From contig NZ_JADBGF010000001.1 in NCBI RefSeq assembly GCF_014873495.1, positions 868,001-932,000 of the forward strand: a DNA stretch of 64,000 nucleotides. Reading direction: 5' to 3'. This stretch comes from Streptomyces stelliscabiei. Its GTDB lineage: Bacteria; Actinomycetota; Actinomycetes; Streptomycetales; Streptomycetaceae. The notes under the pieces were generated by a model that saw only the letters and a list, made by a program, of their open reading frames with translations, did no database searches and had not been told where the DNA came from. Below, piece after piece: positions 52,884 to 61,715 of this stretch (the first letter of the stretch is position 1; each line of letters starts with the position of its first letter). Both the position numbers and the translations under genes were made by a program.

Positions 52884-53789
52884 ATGATGTCCCCGACGAT
52901 TCGCAGGGCTGTGATCCCCGCCGCCGGCCTCGGCTCCCGTCTGCTGCCGCTGACGAAGGCGACGCCCAAGGAAATGCTCCCCGTCGGCGACAAGCCGGTC
53001 ATCGAGCACACGGTCCGTGAGCTGGTCGACTCCGGCATCACCGACATCACCATCGTCGTCTCCGGCGGCAAGAGCCTCATCCAGGACCACTTCCGCCCCA
53101 ACCCCGCCCTGGTCGAGCAGCTGCGCGAGGACGGCAAGACGGCCTACGCGGACGCGGTGGAGGAGGTCGCGGAGCTGGCCCGGCGCGGCCACATCACCTA
53201 CCTCGACCAGTACGGCCCGTACGGCAACGGCACCCCGGTGCTCAACGCCGCCCGGGCCTTCGGCGACGAACCGGTGCTGGTGCTCTGGCCCGACGACGTC
53301 TTCGTGGCCGAGACCCCCCGCGCCCAGCAGCTGATCCGCGCCTACGAACAGACCGGCTGCCCGGTGCTGGCCCTCCTGCCGATGGACCCCACCGAGTCCC
53401 AGCGCTACGGCGTGCCCATAGTCAAGGAGGATCTCGGCGACGGCCAGCTGCGCATCACCGGCCTGGTGGAGAAGCCCGAGCCCGCCGCCGCGCCCTCCGC
53501 GTACGCGGCCATCGGCGGCTACGTCGTCACCCCCGGCATCATCGACGAACTGCGCGAGCAGACCCGCCGCTGGTACGAGCACCGCACCGGCGAGGTCTAC
53601 CTGACCGACGCCATCAACGCCTACGCCACCACCCGCGCGGTCTACGGACAGGTCATCAAGGGCCGCTGGTACGACACCGGCAACCCCGCCGACTACCTGG
53701 TCGCCCAGATGGCCTTCGCCCTCTCCCACCCGGAGTACGGCCCCCTCCTACGCGGCCTGGTCAACGGCCTCGACGCCGACCCGGCCTAG
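52884..53789 (+). CDS. galU: UTP-glucose-1-phosphate uridylyltransferase
   Basis: A 301-residue nucleotidyltransferase making UDP-glucose from UTP and glucose-1-phosphate. The binding motif is AVIPAAGLGSRLLPLTKATPKEMLPVGDKPVIEH (~8-42), and VLWPDDVF carries the metal Asp. The C-terminal GRWYDTGNPADYL is the usual GalU ending. Two ATGs lie side by side at 52884 and 52887. The product feeds cell-wall and polysaccharide synthesis. Confidence 0.95.
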   Translation: MMSPTIRRAVIPAAGLGSRLLPLTKATPKEMLPVGDKPVIEHTVRELVDSGITDITIVVSGGKSLIQDHFRPNPALVEQLREDGKTAYADAVEEVAELARRGHITYLDQYGPYGNGTPVLNAARAFGDEPVLVLWPDDVFVAETPRAQQLIRAYEQTGCPVLALLPMDPTESQRYGVPIVKEDLGDGQLRITGLVEKPEPAAAPSAYAAIGGYVVTPGIIDELREQTRRWYEHRTGEVYLTDAINAYATTRAVYGQVIKGRWYDTGNPADYLVAQMAFALSHPEYGPLLRGLVNGLDADPA

Positions 53790-54121
53790 CACCGCCCCCC
53801 GACCGTCGGGCACATACCGCACGGCCGCGAACACCCCTCACCCGAGCGCCTGTCGACGCACGACGTCCCTCCCCAGACCTGCGTCAGCGCGTCACCAAAG
53901 ACCGCGGCTCAGAACCACGGACAGGCGACCCATCCGCCCGACGTGGCCGAATTCGCGTGCGTCATCGACGCCGAAGCGCGTGCGGCGGTCTTGTCAGATC
54001 TCTTGCAAAGGTCCGGACCAACTGATAATTCCCTTTCTGTTAGGAAAGTTTCCTACCAGTTGTGTTCCCCGACTGACCGATCGGTGACCGCCGGTCGGCC
54101 ACAGACCGCCAGGAGTCCCCC
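53790..54121. other. Intergenic region with the promoter of the GH5 gene
   Basis: No gene is visible. The right half (53990-54060) is AT-richer than the average of the window and carries a 15-bp palindrome. This is the likely promoter region of the secreted GH5 gene. Confidence 0.5.
54041..54055. promoter_or_regulatory. 15-bp palindrome before the GH5 gene
   Basis: TAGGAAAGTTTCCTA has perfect 7-bp arms around a central G. It lies about 70 bp before the GH5 start. I recall similar AGGAAA/TTTCCT palindromes upstream of secreted carbohydrate-active enzymes in Streptomyces, but I cannot name the regulator. Confidence 0.6.
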
Positions 54122-55156
54122 ATGAGACCGGCACGACATGTTCCGCTCGTCGCCGTGCTGCTCCTTCTCGGCCTCGTTCTGACCCCCAGCACCGCCCAGG
54201 CCGGCCCCACAGCCCCGAAAGCAGTCACCCCCGTCGCCGCCAACGGACAGCTCAAGGTGTGCGGTACCAAGCTCTGCAACCAGCAAGGAAAAACGATCCA
54301 GCTGCGAGGGATGAGCACGCACGGCCTGCAGTGGTACAGCAACTGCGTCACCAACGGCTCGCTCAACGCCCTCGCCACCGACTGGCGGGCCGACGTACTG
54401 CGCGTCTCCATGTACGTCCAGGAGGGCGGCTACGAGACCGATCCGCGCCGCTTCACCGACCTGGTCCACGCCGCCATCGAACAGGCCACGGCCCGCGGCA
54501 TGTACGCCATCGTCGACTGGCACATGCTCGACCCGGGCGACCCGCACCACAACCTCGCCCGCGCCAAGACCTTCTTCTCCGAGATCGCCCAGCGCCACCG
54601 CGACAAGAACAACGTGCTGTACGAGATCGCGAACGAGCCCAGCGGAGTGAGCTGGTCCCGCATCAAGAGCTACGCCGAGCAGCTGATCCCCGTCATCAGG
54701 GCCAAGGACCCGAACACCCCGATCCTGGTCGGCACCCGCGCCTGGTCCTCACTCGGCGTGTCGGACGGCGCGAACGAGTCCGAGGTGGTCGACAACCCGG
54801 TGAACGCGGCCAACATCATGTACACCTTCCACTTCTACGCGTCCTCGCACCGCGACGACTACCTCCAGACCCTCTCCCGCGCGGCCGACCGCATACCCGT
54901 GTTCGTCACGGAGTTCGGCACCCAGAACTACGCGGGCGAGGGCGCGAACGACTTCGCCATGTCGCAGCGCTACCTGGATCTGATGGCGGCCAAGAAGATC
55001 AGCTGGGCCAACTGGAACTACTCCGACGACGAACGCTCCGGTGCCGTCTTCAAGCAGGGCACCTGCACCGCCAACGGCCCGTGGACCGGCACGTCCCCCC
55101 TCAAGCCCGCGGGCGTCTGGGTCCGCGAACGCGTCAGGACTCCGGACGACTTCTGA
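54122..55156 (+). CDS. Secreted GH5-family endoglucanase (cellulase)
   Basis: A 344-residue precursor. The signal peptide is ~27 residues (LVAVLLLLGLVLTPSTAQA). The catalytic domain shows the acid/base Glu in YEIANEPSG (~168) and the nucleophile Glu in PVFVTEFGTQ (~262), with HGLQWY and VDWHMLDPGDP in between. This is the GH5_2 endoglucanase pattern. There is no carbohydrate-binding module. AGGAG lies before the ATG. It is secreted to cut cellulose or related beta-glucans. Confidence 0.93.
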   Translation: MRPARHVPLVAVLLLLGLVLTPSTAQAGPTAPKAVTPVAANGQLKVCGTKLCNQQGKTIQLRGMSTHGLQWYSNCVTNGSLNALATDWRADVLRVSMYVQEGGYETDPRRFTDLVHAAIEQATARGMYAIVDWHMLDPGDPHHNLARAKTFFSEIAQRHRDKNNVLYEIANEPSGVSWSRIKSYAEQLIPVIRAKDPNTPILVGTRAWSSLGVSDGANESEVVDNPVNAANIMYTFHFYASSHRDDYLQTLSRAADRIPVFVTEFGTQNYAGEGANDFAMSQRYLDLMAAKKISWANWNYSDDERSGAVFKQGTCTANGPWTGTSPLKPAGVWVRERVRTPDDF

Positions 55157-55173
55157 CCCGTACGAAAGCGTGA

Positions 55174-55225
55174 CGGGAGCCCGGCCCACCGGTACCTCGC
55201 ACCGCACCCACGGGCCGGCTCCCCC
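55174..55225. terminator. Hairpin after the GH5 gene
   Basis: GGGAGCCCGGCCC (55175-55187) pairs with GGGCCGGCTCCC (55212-55223), with one bulged base and a 24-base loop. It lies 18 bp after the stop. The long loop makes it weaker than the other hairpins of the window. Confidence 0.5.
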
Positions 55226-55310
55226 GTGTCGAGGTGGGCGCACGTCCGCCGATGGGGCAACTTGGGGGAATGTCCTCGGGCGAGGTCGCGGCAGGGGCGG
55301 GGAGGAGGCG

Positions 55311-55665
55311 TACGAGCCCTTCGGTGACGACGCGCTGCTCACCGTCCACGTCCTGCCGGGCGCCACCGTCCTCCTGCTCGGCGCCGCCCGCCTCGCCTGG
55401 CGCCTCGCCACGCCCCTGCCCCCGTGGGCGCCCGCCCTCACCCCGGGGGAGCGACGCCTCGCGCACGGCACCGAGACCGCCCTGTACACGGCCACGTTCG
55501 CCGTCCCGGTCACCGGTGTCGCCCTGCTCCTCTCGGGCGAGGACCCTGCTCGTCCCGCACATCGCCGCCCAGGCCGCCCTCTACGCCGCCCTCGCGGCGC
55601 ACGTCGCTCTCGTGCTCAAGCACCGGCTGATCGACCGCGACCGTCTCCTGCGCCGCATGCCGTGA
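55311..55665 (+). pseudogene. Remnant of a cytochrome b561-like membrane protein
   Basis: The first frame reads DALLTVHVLPGATVLLLGAARLAWRLATPLPPWAPAL and TYTATFAVPVTGVALLLSGED-like sequence; then the sense jumps to another frame, TLLVPHIAAQAALYAALAAHVALVLKHRLI, up to a stop at 55663-55665. The break is at about 55540-55545 and fits loss of two bases. The N-terminal helices and start are also missing. Cytochrome b561 proteins move electrons across the membrane; this copy cannot. Confidence 0.68.
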
Positions 55666-55691
55666 CGGGCAGATCCGCTCCCCGAGGGACG

Positions 55692-57290
55692 TCAGTCCGC
55701 CTCGTCGAGCAGTCGCCGCACGCCGGTCCGGTCCAGCTTCCCGGAGGCGTTCCTCGGGACGGCCGGGACGATCGTCAGATGCTGGGGCAGTTTGTAGCCG
55801 GCCAGCGTCTTCGCCGCGTACGCGTGGACGGCCTCCAGGGTGACGTCCGTCGTGCCGTCCACGCTCATGACGGCCTGTACGGTCTCGCCCCACTCCTCGT
55901 CGGGGACCCCGACGACCGCGATGTCGACCACACCCGGCATGGGGGCCAGCGCCCGCTCGACCTCCGCCGGATAGATGTTCTCGCCACCACTGATGATCAT
56001 GTCCTTGAGCCGGTCGACGATGTACAGACAGCCGTCCTCGTCGAGGTGGCCGATGTCGCCCGAATGGAACCACCCCTCGTCGTCGAAGGCCGCCCGGTTG
56101 GCCTCCGGGTCGTTCCAGTAGCCCGGCGTGACGTTCGGGCCACGTACGACGATCTCCCCCGGTTCCCCCGGTCCCAGCGGCGCGTGGGTGACGATGTCCA
56201 CGACCCGGACCTCGGTGAACGGCATGGGGATGCCGGCGGAGCCGAGCTTGTCCCGGGTCCGCTCGGCCGGCAGATGCGTGGCGAAGGGGGCGGTCTCGGT
56301 CAGGCCCCACGCCTGCTGCAGCACCACCCCGTGGTCGGCGTACTGCTCGATGAGCGCGGGCGGCACCGGGGCGCCCGCGACCACGATCGACCGCAGACGA
56401 CTCAGATCCTGGTCGAACAGGCCGGGCTGCCGGGCCAGGGCGGCGAACATCTGGGGGACGGCGAACAGGGAGTTGACCCGGTGGGTGACCAGGTCGTCCA
56501 GGCACGTCCGCGGGTCGAAGGCGCGTCTGACGACCACGGTCCCCCCGCGCACCAGGGTGCGGAGCACGAAGCTGTTCAGGGTGCCGATGTGGAACAGCGG
56601 AGCGACGGCGTACGTGACATCCCCGCGGCGGGTGTCGAGTCGGAGGTCGACGTTCACGGCGTTCCAGAAGACGTTGCCGTGGGTGAGGACCACGCCCTTG
56701 GGTGTGCCGGTGGTGCCGGAGGTGAACATCAGGATCGCCGGGTCGTCGGCGTACTTGGCGGCGACGGAGGACGTGGGTGCGGCGGCGGCGAGAAGGGACG
56801 CCCACGGCTCCCAGCCCGCCGCGCTCCCGGCCGGCACCTCGGGGTCGTCGTCCACCAGGAGGAAGCGTGTGAGGGCGGTCCGCTCGCGTACCGCGTCCAC
56901 GCTCTTTCGGTGCCCCTCCTCGCAGACGAGGGCGGTGGCGCCGCTGCGGACGAGGACGGCCTCCAACTCGGCTGCCGCCAGGCGGAAGTTGACCGGGACG
57001 TAGACCGCCCCCAGCCGGTGGGCGGCCAGAAGTGTGACGACGAAGGAGCCGCTGTTGAGGCCGAGGTAGGCGACCCGGTCCCCGTCGCCGATGCCGCCGT
57101 CGGCCAGGACGGTGGCCAGTCGGGCGGCCCTGTCGTCGAGTTCGGCGTAGGTGAGATCGCCGCCCGCGTAGCGGATGACGACCGAGTCGCCGTGGTGGCG
57201 GGCGTTGTACGCGACGGCCGCGGCCGGGTTGAGGTCGACCCGCAGACCCGAGTTGCGCGGGTGCGGTCTCGTCGCTTCAGGTGTGGTCAC
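55692..57290 (-). CDS. Acyl-CoA synthetase / AMP-dependent ligase
   Basis: A 532-residue ANL-family enzyme. The P-loop is LMFTSGTTGTPKG (~170), A5 is QQAWGLTETAPFA, A8 is HSGDIGHLDEDGCLYIVDRLKDMIISGGENIYP, and the catalytic Lys is in PRNASGKLDR near the end. It activates a fatty or aromatic acid as acyl-AMP and then acyl-CoA. GTG 57290 has GAGGAG eight bases upstream; ATG 57338 would add 16 residues but has a weak site. It stands alone on the minus strand. Confidence 0.93.
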   Translation of the reverse strand: MTTPEATRPHPRNSGLRVDLNPAAAVAYNARHHGDSVVIRYAGGDLTYAELDDRAARLATVLADGGIGDGDRVAYLGLNSGSFVVTLLAAHRLGAVYVPVNFRLAAAELEAVLVRSGATALVCEEGHRKSVDAVRERTALTRFLLVDDDPEVPAGSAAGWEPWASLLAAAAPTSSVAAKYADDPAILMFTSGTTGTPKGVVLTHGNVFWNAVNVDLRLDTRRGDVTYAVAPLFHIGTLNSFVLRTLVRGGTVVVRRAFDPRTCLDDLVTHRVNSLFAVPQMFAALARQPGLFDQDLSRLRSIVVAGAPVPPALIEQYADHGVVLQQAWGLTETAPFATHLPAERTRDKLGSAGIPMPFTEVRVVDIVTHAPLGPGEPGEIVVRGPNVTPGYWNDPEANRAAFDDEGWFHSGDIGHLDEDGCLYIVDRLKDMIISGGENIYPAEVERALAPMPGVVDIAVVGVPDEEWGETVQAVMSVDGTTDVTLEAVHAYAAKTLAGYKLPQHLTIVPAVPRNASGKLDRTGVRRLLDEAD

Positions 57291-57677
57291 GAGCGGCTCC
57301 TCATCGAGCGTCGGGGGGCGGGCGTCGCGAGTGGTCATGGTCGGCAACACCGAGGACCGCGAGGCATCGGCGCGCTTTCGCGCGGACGAGCCGAGAACGC
57401 GCGACCGGGGGCCAGGGCCTCGGGCCGCCGCGGAGCGGTGTCCATGCCGCCGCAGGCTACGCCGTCGACGCGGACCCGCGGGGCGAGTCCGTGGACGAGG
57501 TCGTCGTCCACGTCGCCGGGTCGATGGAGTCCGCCCCGGCGGGGGCTCCTCGCCGTCCGTCCCGGCCAGATACTCACGCGGCACCATGATCCTCGTACTC
57601 CCGCCCCCGGTCCTCCACCCGCGTCGCGTTTCGCACGATCAGGGAAAGAGCCGCTCCGGGACTCACCGCCCCGCACC

Positions 57678-57955
57678 TCACCCCGCGTCGAAGCCGTACG
57701 AACCCGCCCGCGCCCGGTAGACCATCTCGGCCTCCGTGTTGTAGGGAATCCGCACAGCCAGGTCGATCCTGCCGTCCGCGCCCAGGCCGGCACCGCCTTC
57801 CACGCCGCGTTCCGACCGGGGGTGCGGTCGTAGCCGTAGCCGCCCTCGGCGACGGGGACGATCATCGGCAGTCGGCCCGTGGAGATCTGGTTGTCGGGAA
57901 AGTGGCGCAGCCAGTGGGTGAGGACGGCGTTGACCTCCCAGGTGAGGGATCGGGA
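57678..57955 (-). pseudogene. Second remnant of an alpha-L-rhamnosidase-like protein (C-terminal side)
   Basis: Two joined pieces can be read. The upstream piece has LTWEVNAVLTHWLRHFPDNQ and RLPMIVPVAEGGYGYDRTPG up to NAAWKAVPAW. The downstream piece, in a shifted frame, reads ADGRIDLAVRIPYNTEAEMV and then SYGFDAG-stop (57678-57680). In GH78-like enzymes these belong far apart (middle and C-terminus), so an internal deletion with a frameshift has fused them. There is no start. The family assignment is from memory of the motifs. Confidence 0.5.
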
Positions 57956-57981
57956 CTCGGAGCTGGCGGAAGCCGAAGTGG

Positions 57982-59313
57982 TCAGCCCAGGGACGGGCCC
58001 AGTGCCGCGGGGCTGGATCCGTCGGGGCGGACGGTGATGCCGAACACGGCGGTGGTGGGGGTGGAGCGGAAGGCCGGGACGTGGGCCGGCAACAGGTGTT
58101 CCAGCAGGACGGTCGACTCGCGGAGCGCGAACTGCAGACCGAGGCAGGCGCGGGGGCCGATACCGAAGGGGAAGTAGGCGCCCGGGTGGGTCGGGCGGCC
58201 GTTCGGGGTGGTGAAGCGCCGGGGGTCGAAGCGCTCCGGGTCCGGCCACGGTTCAGGGTCGCGGTGGGTGAGGTAAGGGCAGACCAGGAGGTCGGTGCCC
58301 GCCTCGACGGCGTGGCCGGCGAGGATGTCGTCCTCGGCGGCGTGGCGGGGCAGGATCCAGGCGGGCGGGTAGAGCCGGAGCGTCTCGTGGATCAGGGCCT
58401 GGATGGCCCGGCGGCGCTCGGCCGAGCCCTCGGCGCCGGCGGCGAGGGCCTGTTCGCGGGCCTCGGGGTGCCGGTCGAGGAGCAGGTGGAGCCAGGTCAG
58501 GGTGGTCGCGGTGGTCTCGTGTCCGGCCGCGAGCAGGGTGACGAACTCGTCGCGGATCAGCCGGTCGGTGTACTCGGGGCGCTCGGTGGCGGCGTCGGTC
58601 AGAAGGTGCAGCAGGCCGGGGCCGTGTGGGCCTGCCGCCCCGCCGCGGGCGGCCTCGATGGCGTGCCGGGCGACCGCGTCGATCCGGGCGAGATCGGCGG
58701 CGACGGCTTCGCGGGCCTCGTCGGCGTCGGCGGGCAGGGTCGGCAGGGCGGCTCCCACGGTGTCCACGGCTGCCAGTTCGCGCTCGGTGGCGTCGTCGAG
58801 GGGGTGGCCGGTGAGTGAGCGCCAGATGGTGTCCAGAGCGAAGCGGCGCATCTCCTGGCCCACGTCGAAGGTCTGCCCGGTGCGGGCGTACGCGTCCCAG
58901 CGTCCCGCGGTGGTCCGGGCGGCGGCGGTGATCCGCTCTTCGTGGCGGCGCATCCCGGTGCCGGTGAACTGGCCCTGCAGCAAGCGGCGTTGCCGTTGCC
59001 ACGCCGCGCCGGTGGCGGCCAGCACTCCGTCGCCGATCAGCAGCCGGGCGCGGTGCGAACGCTTGACGTACCGCTCCGGCCGTCGGGCGAGGACGTGTTG
59101 CACCGCGGCCGGGTCCGTGACGAGGACGGTGGGTGCCGGGCCCAGACGGAACGCGGCGACACCGCCGAGCCGTTCGCGCACCTGGGTCAGCAGCGCGACC
59201 AGTTCGCCTCCGTCCGCCCGCCACCGCTCCACGAGCCCCGGCTCGGCCTCGGGGATCGGCTTTGCCGCCCCGGGAGTGTACGGAAGAGCGCCGAGACCGG
59301 CGTCGGTGTCCAT
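57982..59313 (-). CDS. Cytochrome P450
   Basis: A 443-residue haem monooxygenase. The oxygen-binding I-helix is AGHETTATTLTWL (~250), the ExxR is in HETLRLYPPAW (~300), and the haem loop is PFGIGPRACLGLQFA (~390), where Cys binds the haem. No ferredoxin gene is adjacent. The substrate is unknown. GGGGGAAG precedes the ATG. It is divergent from the DinB gene. Confidence 0.94.
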   Translation of the reverse strand: MDTDAGLGALPYTPGAAKPIPEAEPGLVERWRADGGELVALLTQVRERLGGVAAFRLGPAPTVLVTDPAAVQHVLARRPERYVKRSHRARLLIGDGVLAATGAAWQRQRRLLQGQFTGTGMRRHEERITAAARTTAGRWDAYARTGQTFDVGQEMRRFALDTIWRSLTGHPLDDATERELAAVDTVGAALPTLPADADEAREAVAADLARIDAVARHAIEAARGGAAGPHGPGLLHLLTDAATERPEYTDRLIRDEFVTLLAAGHETTATTLTWLHLLLDRHPEAREQALAAGAEGSAERRRAIQALIHETLRLYPPAWILPRHAAEDDILAGHAVEAGTDLLVCPYLTHRDPEPWPDPERFDPRRFTTPNGRPTHPGAYFPFGIGPRACLGLQFALRESTVLLEHLLPAHVPAFRSTPTTAVFGITVRPDGSSPAALGPSLG

Positions 59314-59528
59314 CTGTCTTCCCCCTGATCGACCGCTGAGCCGATTCCCTGAACCGTCGAGGACGTACGGCACGACTGGACGTACGGCACGGACTGTACG
59401 GGAACAGGCACATCGCGTGACAGTCGCTCGCAGGGTGCCCGGGAAAAGCGGTCGCCCTTCGTGAGGGAGGCCGTTAGCTTCCCTCTGCGCGTGACAGCGA
59501 AGTGCGCCACCGGAAAAGGGAGCCGCAG

Positions 59529-60254
59529 ATGGAGAGGCAGGGTGCGCCGAGCGACCGATTGGGGCTGCTGCTCGACCAGTTCGACCAGGCCGACGAGATG
59601 GCACGGGTACGGCTGGCGGGGCTCGGCGACGCGGAGTACCTGTGGGAGCCGGTGCCCGGTTGCTGGTCGGTCCGGCGCCGGGGCGAGGCGACGACGCCCA
59701 GGGCGTTCGGGCCCGGCGAGTGGGTGCTCGACCTCGGTGCCCCGGACATCCCCGCGAGCGAGTACGCCGAGGTCGCCCGGCAGGCCGCCGGCGGAATGAG
59801 CGTCGCCGCGATCGCCGAGGACTGGAGCGTGAGCGTCGAACGGGTCGAGGAGGTGCTCGCCCACACAGGCAGCCCGGAGCCCGACCGGACGCCGGTCACG
59901 ACCATCGCGTGGCGACTGGCGCACCTGCACGTCCAGTTCGCGGGCGGCTGGGAGTGGACCTTCGGCGGACGGCGACAGGATCCGAGGCTGGCGGTCGATT
60001 TCCAGCCGTCCGCCGCCTCGGCACTCGACCGGTTCTGGCCCGTCGTCGACCGGTGGCGCGCAAGCGTCGCCGGCGTGACCGACGAGCAACTCGACACGAT
60101 CGGCTTCTCGCAGTATCCGTACGGCTCCGCCCCGCACGACCCGTTCGTGGGCGTCCTGGCGGGGAGCAACCTCGAATTCATCCACCACATGGCCGAGATC
60201 GCCCTGCTGCGCGACCTGTGGCGGGCCCGCGCCGACGCCGCGTCGCAATCGTGA
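59529..60254 (+). CDS. DinB-family protein
   Basis: A 241-residue helical-bundle protein. RLGLLLDQFDQADEMARVRLAGLGDAEYLWEPVPGCWSVR at the start and HHMAEIALLRDLW at the end match the DinB/YfiT-like four-helix fold. Metal-binding His occur at HLHVQF and HHMAE. Family members often use mycothiol or bacillithiol in detoxification. AAGGGAG precedes the ATG. Confidence 0.87.
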   Translation: MERQGAPSDRLGLLLDQFDQADEMARVRLAGLGDAEYLWEPVPGCWSVRRRGEATTPRAFGPGEWVLDLGAPDIPASEYAEVARQAAGGMSVAAIAEDWSVSVERVEEVLAHTGSPEPDRTPVTTIAWRLAHLHVQFAGGWEWTFGGRRQDPRLAVDFQPSAASALDRFWPVVDRWRASVAGVTDEQLDTIGFSQYPYGSAPHDPFVGVLAGSNLEFIHHMAEIALLRDLWRARADAASQS

Positions 60255-60317
60255 ACTAGATCGCATACCCGGGGTTCGAGTTGCGGGCAGGGGTGGTGCA
60301 CATGTTCGGATGAGACG

Positions 60318-61580
60318 ATGCGCTCCCCCCACCGCACAGATCCGCACGAACCGGCCCTCGACCGCTCCACCGCGCCCCGCAACCCGTACGACGAACTCGG
60401 CACCCTCGACGACGGCCCGCTGGAAGCGACTTCGCTGGAGGACTTCTTCGACGAGGACACCACCCGAGCGCCCACCGGGCAGGGGGACGAGCGGGAGCCG
60501 GAGTGGACTCCGCCCGTTCACCGTCGCGGCGGCCGACGCCGACGCGGACGCGGGCGATTCACGGGGCTGCCCCTCGCGGTGAAGGCGGTGGTGGGCATGG
60601 TCGTCCTCGCCTCCTTCGTGACCCTCGCCGACCGCTGGGCCGTGTTGTACGCCGAACACCGGGCCGCGGACACCCTGGAGGACCGGCTGGACCTGGCCGC
60701 CGCACCCGAGGTGGAGATCGGCGGATTCCCCTTCCTCACCCAACTCGCCGGCAAGCGGCTCGACTCGGTGCGGGTGACCGTGCCGGACGTGGCGGCCGAC
60801 CGGGTGTCGCTGGCGAAGGTGTCGGCCACGGCCCACGACGTACGACTGGACGCCGACGGCCTCACCTCCGTGCGCGGCGCCCGCGTCCCGCGGCTCGACG
60901 GCGATGTGCTGCTGTCGTTCGCCGACCTCAATCGTGAACTCGGCGCGTCCCAGGTGACGTTCACCGGTGACGGCCGGGACCGGGTCCGGGCGCGCGGCAC
61001 CCTGCCGGTCGCCGGACGTGATCTGCGGCTGCGTGCCGAGGCCACGATCCAGCGGGAGGGCGAGCGGGGTATCGCCACACGGATCGGCGGCATGCGCCTG
61101 GACATCGGGGACCTTGCCACCTATCGCCCCGGCACGCGCGCCTCGGACGGTCTGCATCTGACACCGAAGGCGGCCGCCGGCCTCGCCCGGGAGACCCGCA
61201 GGGCGAAGGCGCTGCTGTCGGTCCCGGCGATCGTGAAGCGGCTGGGGGTGTCCGACGCGACCGCGCGCGCCGCCCTGAGCGACGACGGCGAACTCGCCGA
61301 AGTCACCGGCTCACCGCGGTTCGCGCGCCAGGCCCGGAGCCTCAACCTCATCGATCTCGCCCTGGACAACCCCGCTCTGCTGCGCGACCTGGGCCTGGAC
61401 CCCAACCTCCTGAACGCTCTGTCCCGGCTCACCCGGCCCGTCCTCGCCGACCAGCTGTCCCTGTCCTTCCAACTGCCCGAGCCGGAGCGCGGGAGCATGC
61501 GTCTGCGGGACGTCCGGGTGGAGGAGGACGGCATCCGGGTGCGGCTCACCGGATCGGAGCTGGCCGTGGGCGGCCCCTAG
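60318..61580 (+). CDS. DUF2993 (LmeA-like) membrane-anchored protein
   Basis: A 420-residue protein. The first ~80 residues are cytosolic, acidic then Arg-rich (RRGGRRRRGRGRF). One transmembrane helix follows (LAVKAVVGMVVLASFVTLA, ~86-104). The outer part is a DUF2993 lipid-binding-like domain (EVEIGGFPFLTQLAGKRLDSVRVTVPDV). In mycobacteria LmeA of this family helps lipomannan maturation. In Streptomyces a role in envelope lipid handling is inferred. Confidence 0.88.
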   Translation: MRSPHRTDPHEPALDRSTAPRNPYDELGTLDDGPLEATSLEDFFDEDTTRAPTGQGDEREPEWTPPVHRRGGRRRRGRGRFTGLPLAVKAVVGMVVLASFVTLADRWAVLYAEHRAADTLEDRLDLAAAPEVEIGGFPFLTQLAGKRLDSVRVTVPDVAADRVSLAKVSATAHDVRLDADGLTSVRGARVPRLDGDVLLSFADLNRELGASQVTFTGDGRDRVRARGTLPVAGRDLRLRAEATIQREGERGIATRIGGMRLDIGDLATYRPGTRASDGLHLTPKAAAGLARETRRAKALLSVPAIVKRLGVSDATARAALSDDGELAEVTGSPRFARQARSLNLIDLALDNPALLRDLGLDPNLLNALSRLTRPVLADQLSLSFQLPEPERGSMRLRDVRVEEDGIRVRLTGSELAVGGP

Positions 61581-61616
61581 CTCTGTGTTCTTGATGAAAT
61601 TTGGTGTGCAGATGTG

Positions 61617-61646
61617 TTGACCTCTGTTCGAGATCTCTTCTACTTT
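61617..61646 (+). promoter_or_regulatory. Candidate promoter of the second GH5 gene
   Basis: TTGACC at 61617-61622 and TACTTT at 61641-61646 are 18 bp apart and resemble a vegetative (HrdB-type) promoter. The predicted start of transcription is about 60 bp before the GTG. The surrounding 100 bp are unusually AT-rich for the window. Confidence 0.5.
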
Positions 61647-61715
61647 GCGGGAGTTACAGATCCGCCGACCTGCCCTTCCAGGTTTCGCGGACGCAACTGC
61701 CCAGAAAGGGATCTG

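Noticed and set aside
53800..53825. Hairpin CCGAC-C-GTCGG after galU
   Set aside because: The 5-bp arms leave only one base for the loop, so it cannot fold as a terminator.
55041..57833. 930-residue plus-strand frame
   Set aside because: Only its short part at 55311-55540 is protein-like (b561 remnant). The rest is antisense to the acyl-CoA synthetase.
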